14,439 bases of DNA from RGIG5050 sp045636065 (GCA_045636065.1 JAZTWW010000009.1:1-14439), one strand, 5' to 3'. Counted from the stretch's first letter, positions 1-6,724 are shown. The notes: generated from the letters alone by a model not told the origin. Numbers and translations: made by a program.

Positions 1-627
1 TGGCTTGCGAAACGCCCAATAATTGTCAAACACGGTGGCGACGGGAATCAGACGCTTCGGGCCGCTGAACCCTCGACCTTGGGCGGAAGTCCAAAGTTCC
101 GCTTCCGTGGCGAAGGACACGAAGCCTCCCTCCAAAAACGAAAAGATGCCATATTCGTCAACACCCTCTTTCTTGAAAAGAAGCATCGTCCTGTCAAACG
201 ACAAATGCGAAAGCGTCGTCATCGGCGACGACCCGTCTCGGACATTTTCCGAGGATTTATTGGGATCCCGAACGGACGCCGTGCCGTTATAGCGCACGAG
301 GTTGAAGCTGAGCGTCGAATCGATTGCCTCAAGCTGGTATGGGAACACGAGCGGCATCCGGAACCAATCCCGCAAGCCCTCGTAGGCGTAGAAATCCTCT
401 GGAACGGCAACACGCTCCGATTCTGGAAGCGCCGCCGAAAGAAACGTCTTCCGCGCCGTCAAGCCATCGCGTGCAGCATTATTGCGAGCCTCGACGCTCC
501 GCTGCCACCTGTCGCATCCGCCGCAAAACGTCACCACCGCGAGCGCGAGGGATGAGACGAGGATCCCCCTACGCAGAGCGGCGAAGGACAAGACGGAGGA
601 CAAGTTGATTCGTGCAAATGGTTTCAT
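1..627 (-). CDS. Secreted or lipoprotein of unknown function, 5' part (runs off window)
   Basis: This is an open frame of 209 codons with no stop, so the 3' end lies beyond base 1. I translated it by hand from the complement. The start at 627 has AAAGGAG seven bases upstream. Residues 1-21 are basic and polar (MKPFARINLSS, then LRRG). A hydrophobic stretch, ILVSSLALAVVTF, at 22-34 is followed by CGGC at 35-38, which looks like a signal peptide, possibly with a poor lipobox at C38 because the -3 residue is Cys. The remainder (WQRSVEARNNAARDG, then PEDFYAYEGLRDWF) is unfamiliar and no domain is assigned. The ribosome-binding site, start codon and first ~28 codons lie inside the dispersed repeat. 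The start also overlaps the stop of the short frame 812-624 as ATGA. The gene is likely real because it stays open with sensible codon use; its function is unknown. Confidence 0.7.
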   Translation of the reverse strand, partial: MKPFARINLSSVLSFAALRRGILVSSLALAVVTFCGGCDRWQRSVEARNNAARDGLTARKTFLSAALPESERVAVPEDFYAYEGLRDWFRMPLVFPYQLEAIDSTLSFNLVRYNGTASVRDPNKSSENVRDGSSPMTTLSHLSFDRTMLLFKKEGVDEYGIFSFLEGGFVSFATEAELWTSAQGRGFSGPKRLIPVATVFDNYWAFRKP

Positions 628-812
628 GGGTTGCTCCTTTCTTGTTGAATGTGGAAATGTGCAAATATCCAACAGCCAACAGCCAATATCCAATTTGCCA
701 AGCCATCATTGAATAATGGATACTGGATATTGGATATTTTCACATTTGCACATTTTCCTCTCCCCCTACGCAGAGCGGCGGAGGACAAGTTGATTCGTGC
801 AAATGGTTTCAT
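624..812 (-). CDS. Short open frame within the repeat (62 codons), doubtful gene
   Basis: It starts at 812 with AAAAGGAG seven bases upstream and encodes MKPFARINLSSAALRRG, followed by translation through the palindromic spacer (CANVKISNIQYPLF and so on). Its TGA overlaps the ATG at 627 as ATGA. A nearly identical frame sits in the right repeat (12735-12487). The first ~17 residues match the N-terminus of the gene leaving the window, while the second half is just the read-through of the palindrome. It may be a truncated gene start left by repeat duplication, or a leader frame that couples translation. No function is claimed. Confidence 0.25.
   Translation of the reverse strand: MKPFARINLSSAALRRGRGKCANVKISNIQYPLFNDGLANWILAVGCWIFAHFHIQQERSNP
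655..755. repeat. Imperfect palindrome inside the left repeat
   Basis: AAATGTGCAAATATCC at 655-670 is complementary, with small bulges, to GGATATTTTCACATTTGCAC beginning at 732. AATATCCA near 685 pairs with TGGATATT near 731. The centre, CCATCATTGAATAATGG (703-719), is a short stem with one mismatch. A CAACAGC direct duplication lies in one arm. There is no T-run, so it is not a standard intrinsic terminator. The same structure occurs at 12518-12618. Confidence 0.7.
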
Positions 813-844
813 GGGTTGCTCCTTTTGGTACCGTGTGTTCTACG

Positions 845-937
845 TCAATCCTCTTCGCCGCCTCTGGAATTGAGCGCGGCGGCGAGGGCGACAGACTCTT
901 CCTTCAGCGCAATAACACCTGCTTGTTTCTTTGTCAT
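845..937 (-). CDS. 30-residue peptide with a strong ribosome-binding site
   Basis: ATG at 937 is preceded by AAAGGAG eight bases away. The peptide begins MTKKQAGVIALKEESVALA, continues AALNSRGG and ends in EED, then TGA at 847-845. It is basic at the N-terminus, then a plausible amphipathic helix, then RGG and acidic residues. There is no membrane segment. It sits 76 bases beyond the stop of the ferredoxin-nitroreductase gene. It could be a genuine small protein, a leader peptide, a precursor peptide, or the 5' remnant of a gene cut by the adjacent repeat. Its leader (AACCAATAGC, then AATGAAAGGA) resembles the one before the gene at 11211. I do not recognise the family. Confidence 0.5.
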   Translation of the reverse strand: MTKKQAGVIALKEESVALAAALNSRGGEED

Positions 938-947
938 AGTTGTTCTC

Positions 948-990
948 CTTTCATTAGCTATTGGTTATTGGCATTGGATATTTTCACATT
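948..990. repeat. Fragments of the dispersed repeat and shared leader
   Basis: ATTGGATATTTTCACATT at 973-990 is identical to 729-746 inside the palindromic spacer. CCTTTCATTAGCTATTGG at 948-965 matches 11221-11237 apart from one extra A. The stretch between the nitroreductase stop (1014) and the 30-codon gene start (937) therefore seems assembled from repeat pieces. I see no terminator hairpin with a T-run here. Confidence 0.65.
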
Positions 991-1013
991 GGCGAGAAGC
1001 CACGATTGCGCTC

Positions 1014-1823
1014 CTACTGCAAGTCAACCGACATGGGGCGCGGATGCGGAACGCGCGGGTAAGCGACACCGGGGAGACCGAAGAGGAGAATGGCGCCGAC
1101 TTCGTATCCGCGCGGGATGTTGAGCGCCCTGCGAAGAGCGCGCAAGCCCTTGAATGCATGGACGGCAAAACCACCCCAGCACGTGCCAAGTCCGTTCGCC
1201 TGCGCCAGCAGGTCGAAGTAGCTGAGCGCAATCCACGGATCTGCCTCGCGGCAGGGAGCGTTTTTTGGCGTTGCCGCGACGATCATGCACGGCGCGTTGC
1301 GGAACACTACATCGTCGCCCCGCAGGATTTCGTCCATGTAGCGGCGGAACTTCGGAAAGAGGATCTGCGGTATGCGGGTGCGGATCAGCCTCTGCAGGTT
1401 CCTTGTCGTCTCGCGCCGATACCAGTCCATCTTCTCGCGGCTGCGCACGATCGTGAAATGTAGCCGATGGTCGTTGCATCCTGTCGGCATCCAGGCGAGC
1501 GTGTCGACAAGCCGATTCCAGACTTCCTCCGGAACCGGATCGTCGCGCCACTGGCGAACGCTTCTGCGCTGGCGGAGAAGCGCCGCTTCTGCGCGTCCGT
1601 CCGGGAGCGGCTCGACATCCAGCGTGTCGTCGAAGCCGACGTCGTTGCACGTGACGGCGCCCCGCGCGCACACCGCAAGACAATGCTGGCAATTCAGGCA
1701 GAACCGCTCGTCCTCCTTTCCAAGCGCCGGATAGCCGTCCTCGCCCTTCGTCAGAATATGGACAATGCAGTCCCGTATGCAGGCTCCGCATCGAACGCAT
1801 TTGGATTTATCTATAACTATCAT
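1014..1823 (-). CDS. 2[4Fe-4S] ferredoxin-nitroreductase fusion protein
   Basis: The protein has 269 residues. The N-terminus is a bacterial ferredoxin fold with two complete cluster motifs: C9-x2-C12-x2-C15-x3-C19 and C42-x2-C45-x2-C48-x3-C52. The rest is a nitroreductase-family flavin domain (about 83-269) with the typical RRSVR entry (86-90) and a late ANGLGTCWGGF segment. Family knowledge: such fusions pass electrons from an internal ferredoxin to FMN and reduce varied substrates, so the substrate cannot be read from sequence. The start at 1823 has GGAGGA eight bases upstream and lies 17 bp inside the preceding epimerase gene. It is the last gene of the seven-gene operon. An upstream start at 1886 is possible but lacks an equally good site. 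I infer a reductive step on the operon's product, or electron supply to the radical SAM enzyme. Confidence 0.88.
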   Translation of the reverse strand: MIVIDKSKCVRCGACIRDCIVHILTKGEDGYPALGKEDERFCLNCQHCLAVCARGAVTCNDVGFDDTLDVEPLPDGRAEAALLRQRRSVRQWRDDPVPEEVWNRLVDTLAWMPTGCNDHRLHFTIVRSREKMDWYRRETTRNLQRLIRTRIPQILFPKFRRYMDEILRGDDVVFRNAPCMIVAATPKNAPCREADPWIALSYFDLLAQANGLGTCWGGFAVHAFKGLRALRRALNIPRGYEVGAILLFGLPGVAYPRVPHPRPMSVDLQ

Positions 1824-2772
1824 GGCGGAATTCCTCCATTCCCATTTTATCGAACCAGGCGAGCATGCGCCCGTTGCTGAAATCAAGATTGTGCGCGACC
1901 GTGTCGAGCGCGTACAGGGTCGGATCGAACAACGGTTTGCTTCTGGAAAGCGCCGTCGAAAGAGCGGCGAGCGGACGCACGAGCGCCATTGGCAACGTCA
2001 TCTCGCGCAGGCGTTTTCCCGGCAGGAACTCCGCCGCGATTTCGCGATAGTATTCGCTCACGGTGACGCGGCGCGAATCCAGCACGGTCACGCCTTCGCC
2101 GCCCGCCTCCGACAGAACCATCGCCGCGTGGAGCGCACGGCAAACGTTTTCCACATGGGCGAGCGGCCAGCGGTTGCGTCCGCGCCACTTCCCGAAATAG
2201 AAGACGAGCGGCGAGTTCTTCAGGTACGCGACCGTTCGCGGCGTTATGGACGTGTCGCCGCGTCCGTAGACAACGCACGGCCTCACGCAGCTGAAACGCT
2301 CGCGCGGCAGATTCGCCGCGAGCCACTTCTCGGAAAGTATCTTGTACTTCGGATACGGATTCGCCACCTTTTCGTCGAAGGCAAGCTCGTTTTCGCTCTC
2401 GCCGTTGAAATCGTGAAGTCCGTATACGTCCGCTGTGGAAAGATAAACAAACCGCTTCACGCCGCGTTCCATCGCAACGGATGCGAGACGTTTAACGGCT
2501 TCGTAGTTCGCCTCGCGGAACCATTCGTCGCGTCCAACATCGCTCGCACGAGCGGCGATATGGACGACATAGTCGATTTTCTCCTCAAACATACACGGCA
2601 AATCCGCCGCGTCCGAAAGATCCATCTTTATCGTCTTGATCCCAAGCTGCGCCAAGCGTTCCGCAACATGATTGCGCACCGTACCTATGACACGATACCC
2701 CGCGTTCACGAAGTATTCGGCGGCGTTCGATCCGATGTACCCGCCAGCACCTGTTATAAGAACTGTTTCCAT
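1807..2772 (-). CDS. NAD(P)-dependent epimerase/reductase, extended SDR family (CerR-like candidate)
   Basis: The protein has 321 residues. It begins METVLITGAGGYIGSN, an N-terminal Rossmann dinucleotide motif G8-x2-G11-x2-G14. S112/T113 in YLSTADVYG and Y140-x3-K144 complete the SDR catalytic set. Length and motifs fit the extended SDR family (3-beta-HSD, epimerase and ketoreductase types). Ceramide reductase CerR of Caulobacter and Bacteroides belongs to this family, and a synthase resembling serine palmitoyltransferase lies in the same operon. Reduction of a 3-keto sphingoid base or 3-ketoceramide is therefore a reasonable inference, not a proof; sugar epimerase and sterol/hopanoid-type SDR roles remain open. 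The gene starts 2 bp after the ThiL-like stop and overlaps the nitroreductase gene by 17 bp. Confidence 0.85.
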   Translation of the reverse strand: METVLITGAGGYIGSNAAEYFVNAGYRVIGTVRNHVAERLAQLGIKTIKMDLSDAADLPCMFEEKIDYVVHIAARASDVGRDEWFREANYEAVKRLASVAMERGVKRFVYLSTADVYGLHDFNGESENELAFDEKVANPYPKYKILSEKWLAANLPRERFSCVRPCVVYGRGDTSITPRTVAYLKNSPLVFYFGKWRGRNRWPLAHVENVCRALHAAMVLSEAGGEGVTVLDSRRVTVSEYYREIAAEFLPGKRLREMTLPMALVRPLAALSTALSRSKPLFDPTLYALDTVAHNLDFSNGRMLAWFDKMGMEEFRHDSYR

Positions 2773-2774
2773 AT

Positions 2775-3701
2775 CTAAAGCTCCATCTCCTTCCAGTATG
2801 CAGCCGTCGCGGCAAGCCAACCGTCCGGCGGCAGCGCGCGGTAGTCCGGCGGCGGCGCGGACATGCGTCCGGTCCTTCTGCTGTACATGATGCGGAAATC
2901 GCATTCATCCTGCGCGGCGAATCCGCCGCGTCCGATCTTCACGGCATCGGCGACGGGCGTTCCGACGGGAGCCGCAAACACAAGCTCGTATTCGCCGACG
3001 CCGCCGACGAGCGCCCAGCCAGGCTCCACACCAGGAGGCAAGCGGCCAGCAACTTCCGGCGAAACGGCGCACTCCGCATCCACCTCAAGCCACATCCCGT
3101 GATTGACGCGGCGAAAATTCTCCAACGCATCGAAGAGTCCGCCGCTGGTATCCGTCGCGAAAAACGCCGTACGCGGCACGGGCGCACGAAGCTGCGGTTC
3201 GGGAATCGTGCGGCCAAGAAATACAGCCGCGTTCGCCGCACCAAGCGGCCCCGTCGCATACAAATCGAAATCCTCGCGCCGCGATGCTACACGACGAACG
3301 GGCGCGTCGCATGTCGCAAACACCGTTGCCGTCCAGCACCATTCCTTCGCCGTGCCGATGTCGCCCCCGATGACCTTTGCGCCGTAGTGCGACACGATCT
3401 GCTGGACACCCTGCGCGACACGCTCGTAAAACCGTTCGTCGTGCGCATCGTCGATATTCCACGTCTGGACCAGGAACTGCGGTTTCGCCCCGCATGCGAG
3501 GATGTCCGCAATTGCGCCATACGCCATTACCCTTCCCAAGGTTTCCGGTTCAAGGCCGGAGAGAAAATCCTCGCGCTCGGAAAAGGAATCCGTGGAGACG
3601 AGCAGATTCGTCCCTTCAAATGGAACGATCTCCGCATCCGCCCCGAAAGGCCGCGTACCGTGAACGCGGGAAAAGATTTCTATCAGATTCTGTTCTTGCA
3701 T
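2775..3701 (-). CDS. ThiL/PurM-fold ATP-binding protein, divergent thiamine-phosphate-kinase-like
   Basis: The protein has 308 residues, close to typical ThiL length. Landmarks of the family are present in order: an acidic N-terminal metal site (GADAE, 20-24), STDSF (36-40), YGAIADILACGAKP (61-74), GGDIG (112-116), DTSGGL (184-189) and GGVGEYEL (233-240). Against canonical ThiL, DxSDGL has become DTSGGL and GGEDYEL has become GGVGEYEL, so two conserved acidic positions are changed or shifted. This suggests a paralogue with another phosphate-containing substrate rather than housekeeping thiamine synthesis. No thiamine gene is nearby. I prefer the start at 3701 because GGAGGAG lies seven bases upstream; the ATG at 3707 is too close to it. 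It overlaps the lipid kinase gene by 19 bp. Confidence 0.8.
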   Translation of the reverse strand: MQEQNLIEIFSRVHGTRPFGADAEIVPFEGTNLLVSTDSFSEREDFLSGLEPETLGRVMAYGAIADILACGAKPQFLVQTWNIDDAHDERFYERVAQGVQQIVSHYGAKVIGGDIGTAKEWCWTATVFATCDAPVRRVASRREDFDLYATGPLGAANAAVFLGRTIPEPQLRAPVPRTAFFATDTSGGLFDALENFRRVNHGMWLEVDAECAVSPEVAGRLPPGVEPGWALVGGVGEYELVFAAPVGTPVADAVKIGRGGFAAQDECDFRIMYSRRTGRMSAPPPDYRALPPDGWLAATAAYWKEMEL

Positions 3702-4564
3702 CTGCATTCTCCTCCATTCTGGGGCACCACAAGGCGCAGACGGTTTTGGAACAAATCGACCGACACCGGCAGCGCGCCGTGAGGGTCGCCGTCGTATTCA
3801 AGAGCTAAAGACACATTGGATGAAATGACTGTTCTTCCGCGAAGAACGCGGATTTCTCCGCAAGGCTTGCCGCGATACAGATTCCAGACAATCCGCAAGC
3901 ATCCGAAACGCGAAACGTCTCTCGCGAACCAAAGCGCATACTCGTCGTCGGCAAGCGAGGGCGACTCAATCTTGAGACCGCCGGCGATCCGGGACATCCG
4001 CGTAACAAGCGCATGGGCGACGTTGCATATCTCCTCGGCGTTCACTTTGAGGTCATATCGTCTGCTTCGCACGACTTCGCGCAGAACAGCCCAGAGCGTT
4101 CCAAGAAAATCGCCTAATTTCGGACGCAACCTGTTGGCGGATTCCGCAACCGCCGCGCCCATTCCCAGATTCATCGAACAAAAGAAGGGCACGCCATTTG
4201 CCGCGAGGACGGGAATATCGCGAACGACGCCTTGGCGCAAGACCTCAATGGCAGAATCCTCATCCGTGGGAATCCCATGTTGGCGGCAGAAATCCGGGCT
4301 CGTGCCGGCGTAGATGACGCCAAACTTGAGCGACGCGTCCGGGTTCTCCAGAACTCCGCCAGCAACGGCGTTGATCGTTCCATCGCCGCCGCATGCGACC
4401 ACCGCTTCATATCCCTTCGCCTCGCGCGCAAGACGGGACGCATCGTCGATGTTCTCCAACACAACAAAATCGCCTTCTGGCAAAAGCGTGCGAATGCGCG
4501 ACAAAATGCGGCCGGAGCGTCCGCCGTGCGAAAGCGGATTGCCCAAAACGAGAAATCGTCTCAT
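3683..4564 (-). CDS. YegS/diacylglycerol-kinase-like lipid kinase
   Basis: The protein has 293 residues, the usual size of single-domain bacterial lipid kinases. Motifs: FLVLGNP (4-10) with a following glycine-rich stretch, the ATP-binding GGDGTIN (59-65), IYAGTSPDFCRQHGIP (84-99) where relatives have GT-x-NDFAR, MNLGMGAA (131-138), and a late DGDPHG like the C-terminal D-G-E segment of the family. The family phosphorylates lipid hydroxyls (diacylglycerol, undecaprenol, sphingosine, ceramide). A YegS-like ceramide kinase is known in Caulobacter. With a serine palmitoyltransferase-like enzyme and an SDR beside it, a sphingoid or ceramide kinase role is the leading inference. The start at 4564 overlaps the radical SAM stop as ATGA. 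The replacement of the NDF asparagine by proline is unusual. Confidence 0.85.
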   Translation of the reverse strand: MRRFLVLGNPLSHGGRSGRILSRIRTLLPEGDFVVLENIDDASRLAREAKGYEAVVACGGDGTINAVAGGVLENPDASLKFGVIYAGTSPDFCRQHGIPTDEDSAIEVLRQGVVRDIPVLAANGVPFFCSMNLGMGAAVAESANRLRPKLGDFLGTLWAVLREVVRSRRYDLKVNAEEICNVAHALVTRMSRIAGGLKIESPSLADDEYALWFARDVSRFGCLRIVWNLYRGKPCGEIRVLRGRTVISSNVSLALEYDGDPHGALPVSVDLFQNRLRLVVPQNGGECRCKNRI

Positions 4565-5805
4565 CTGTATATTCCCATTTTGTCGTAAACCTTCGTCGGC
4601 GAACCGCTTTTCCATCCGGCGGCGAGTTTCTCGGTTTCCGCCCACGGAAGGGGAAGCCGATAGCCAGCCTTCTCCGCAATCTCGGCGGCACTTCGTTCGC
4701 ACGTCCACTCCTCGCACGGCACGGCGAACGCCTTGCGCATCCGCGCATACGCCGTCTCGAACGGCACTTCGTTGAGATTCCCGAAAGAGATGTTTACGAA
4801 CTCGCAGGGCTGGACTTCTCCGTTCGCGCCAACGTAGAAGCGGTCGATCCCGCCGCAGCAGCAACCGAGCATCTCCGGCGATTCCTCGTAGACCTGTGCC
4901 GTGAGAATCGTCGGGATGCGCGACTTGGCGGAATTGTAGTGCCGCTGCGCCTCGCATGCGACGCGAACGGCTTCTGCATGCAGCGACTTGTCGAACGTCT
5001 TGCCCATCCACGCCCCGCACGCCTTCGGGTGGATGAGCTGGATGTAGTCGCAGTTGTTTTCGGCGGCAAGCGACATGATGCTGTCGATTCCGCCGTCGAT
5101 AACTTCGCAGTCGGAAAGCACCGTGTTGAAACCGGCAAGCATTCCAGCCTCGCGGCAGTCATGCAGGAAATCGAGCGCGCGCCGCCACGATCCGGCAACG
5201 CCCGTGAACGCATCGTGCGCCTTTTCATCGACAGAGTGAATTGACGACATGACGCCCGTCACCTTCAGTTCCGCGAGGCGGCGGATTTTCTCCGGTGACG
5301 CGCCGTGTCCCGTCGAATTGACCCACACCTCAAGTCCGGCGATTTCCGCGAGAACCGCCTCCAGACGCTCGAAGCGAAGAAGCGGCTCGCCGCCTTCGAC
5401 AGCCCACGCGACAATGCCGAAGTCGCGTATCTTGCGGACGTTCTCGACGAGTACGGGAAGCGGCAGTTCGTGCGGATCATCCTTGCGCTGGTAGCAATGC
5501 GGGCATTTATACGCACACGCCTTTGAAATCGATAGAACGACGCTGACCGGGCGCGGCGGACGACGGAGGACCTTGTCCTCAAGGGCAGTGAAGAACGCCT
5601 GCGACGGATAGCGCGGCAGATAGAAGTCAAGCTTGTATTCGCCACTGGCGAGTCGCTTCAGCTTGTGCTTGTAGAAAATCCGCGTCAGCTGAGACGCCTT
5701 CATGAGCGCCGACGGATGACGCCAATACCGCCACGCACACGCAAGCGACATGCGCACGTAGAACAAGAATTTCCGAAAGCCTGTTATGTTCTCATTCTTT
5801 TTCAT
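4561..5805 (-). CDS. Radical SAM enzyme with C-terminal cysteine-rich (SPASM-like) segment
   Basis: The protein has 414 residues. The radical SAM cluster motif is C97-x3-C101-x2-C104, with Y105 in the usual aromatic position. EGGEPLL (137-143) is the SAM-binding GGE motif. The C-terminal third has CCC at 315-317, then DRFYVGANGEVQPCEF with C334, then C364 and C369. That pattern resembles the auxiliary-cluster SPASM/Twitch region of peptide- and lipid-modifying enzymes. About 95 residues precede the barrel, including an amphipathic or membrane-proximal stretch (FLFYVRMSLACAWRYW, 13-28) that could hold it at the membrane. The start at 5805 sits within the UbiA stop region (14-bp overlap), so translation is probably coupled. 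The reaction is unknown; a C-C or C-H modification of the operon's lipid is inferred from context. Confidence 0.88.
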   Translation of the reverse strand: MKKNENITGFRKFLFYVRMSLACAWRYWRHPSALMKASQLTRIFYKHKLKRLASGEYKLDFYLPRYPSQAFFTALEDKVLRRPPRPVSVVLSISKACAYKCPHCYQRKDDPHELPLPVLVENVRKIRDFGIVAWAVEGGEPLLRFERLEAVLAEIAGLEVWVNSTGHGASPEKIRRLAELKVTGVMSSIHSVDEKAHDAFTGVAGSWRRALDFLHDCREAGMLAGFNTVLSDCEVIDGGIDSIMSLAAENNCDYIQLIHPKACGAWMGKTFDKSLHAEAVRVACEAQRHYNSAKSRIPTILTAQVYEESPEMLGCCCGGIDRFYVGANGEVQPCEFVNISFGNLNEVPFETAYARMRKAFAVPCEEWTCERSAAEIAEKAGYRLPLPWAETEKLAAGWKSGSPTKVYDKMGIYR

Positions 5806-6724
5806 CGTTGTACCAGAGAAATAGAAGCTGGATGGCAATAAGCGAGGCGAGTTCAATCGGCCACGTTTCAAGAAACCTCATTGTATGCAGCAGCGCCACG
5901 CAAAGCTGGCAGTTTAGGCATGTCGCGACATGGTAGCGTTTCCTCTGCAGAAATATGAAATGCGCCATGGCGAGCGCCGTGACCAGAAGCGGCTGAAGGA
6001 ACCGCCACCACGATTCGCCTGCTTCATCGCCAACAGCATACGCCACCATCCATGAAATCTGTATCGCGACAACTTCCAGCGCCAGCGTCAGAGTCTTGGC
6101 TATAGCGGATGGATACTGCTGAAGCGTCCTCACACCCGCCACACGATCGCCTGCGACATCCTTGTAGTAGCTGTTGTTGCACATGAGAAAGTGGACGGGG
6201 AGAATCATGATCGCCACGAAGGCGACAGTGCCCCAATCAGGACATCTATCCTGTACGCCTGCCACTGCATACAGCGCACAGCACGAAATAGCCGCGGCAT
6301 AGACGAGGCAATTCAACACAGGAACGCGTTTCAGGAGCGAATACAGTATATTCAGGCATCCACCCAGAATCAGGAACGGAATCGTCCAAAATGACATCCG
6401 CGCGCTCGTGACTGCAATGACGATCAAGATCGCGGCAGAGAGCGCAAATGCCGGGCGAGGTGCCAAAGCGCCTGTCACCATCGGGCGGTGCGGCGCGTTG
6501 ATCGCATCTTCTTTCCTGTCGCACCAGTCGCTGAATATCTGATTCGCGCCCCAGGCGAGAAAACCGAATACGAGCATCAACGCATCGCAGGATGTCCAAT
6601 GCCCAAGTTCTCCTGTTGTATGGTTGACATGGGTCAGGCAAAGTCCCGCAAGCACGGTCGTCGCAGTGACGAAGCCGTAGTAGAGCCGCATTGAGCGTAG
6701 ATAGTAGTAGAGAAACTTCAGCAT
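5792..6724 (-). CDS. UbiA-superfamily membrane prenyltransferase
   Basis: The protein has 310 residues and is rich in hydrophobic segments (about eight or nine predicted membrane helices), as in UbiA. The first Asp-rich motif is SDWCDRKED (65-73), aligned with the family's N-D-x2-D-x3-D; the leading Asn is replaced by Ser65, though Asn61 lies nearby. It continues AINAPHRPMVTG. The second motif is NNSYYKDVAGDR (183-194), with D189 and D193 followed by AGVRTL. The family transfers isoprenyl or related phospho-sugar groups to acceptors in the membrane, so a lipid-linked acceptor is expected; the exact substrate is not readable. The ATG overlaps the preceding synthase stop (ATGCTGA). Two closely spaced cysteines near the C-terminus (CLNCQLC) are not typical. 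Confidence 0.87.
   Translation of the reverse strand: MLKFLYYYLRSMRLYYGFVTATTVLAGLCLTHVNHTTGELGHWTSCDALMLVFGFLAWGANQIFSDWCDRKEDAINAPHRPMVTGALAPRPAFALSAAILIVIAVTSARMSFWTIPFLILGGCLNILYSLLKRVPVLNCLVYAAAISCCALYAVAGVQDRCPDWGTVAFVAIMILPVHFLMCNNSYYKDVAGDRVAGVRTLQQYPSAIAKTLTLALEVVAIQISWMVAYAVGDEAGESWWRFLQPLLVTALAMAHFIFLQRKRYHVATCLNCQLCVALLHTMRFLETWPIELASLIAIQLLFLWYNDEKE

Larger units (their letters stand above)
543..824. repeat. Composite dispersed repeat, left copy
   Basis: The layout is unit U1 (about 543-640), an AT-rich palindromic spacer (641-760), then unit U2 (about 761-824). The same U-spacer-U arrangement recurs at 12370-12749. Comparing 631-777 with 12494-12640 by eye gives equal length (147 bases) and two mismatches. 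Each unit, read on the minus strand, has a ribosome-binding site, ATGAAAC..TTTGCACGAATC, a variable tandem tract, and GCTCTGCGTAGGGGG. U1 forms the start of the gene leaving the window. No transposase or clear target-site duplication is visible. Confidence 0.9.

Noticed and set aside
655..755. Intrinsic terminator
   Set aside because: The palindrome is long, AT-rich and imperfect, and no T-run follows on either strand.
543..824. CRISPR array
   Set aside because: The repeats are long, in pairs and unequally spaced, with tandem coding-frame units. There is no regular repeat-spacer pattern and no cas gene.
1765..2778. Long plus-strand open frame (337 codons)
   Set aside because: It lies opposite the SDR gene, whose Rossmann and YxxxK motifs are clear. 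The plus frame has an Arg/His-rich composition with no recognisable motif.
2775..3701. Housekeeping thiamine-monophosphate kinase
   Set aside because: Two signature acidic motifs are changed and no thiamine genes are nearby. I keep only the family-level call.
4565..5020. N-terminal extension of the lipid kinase frame
   Set aside because: The frame continues upstream through the radical SAM gene, but the kinase family begins at the RRFLVLGNP segment and the ATGA overlap at 4564 marks the start.
4393..5244. Plus-strand open frame of 283 codons
   Set aside because: It is antisense to the radical SAM and kinase genes, with Arg/Ala-rich composition and no motif.
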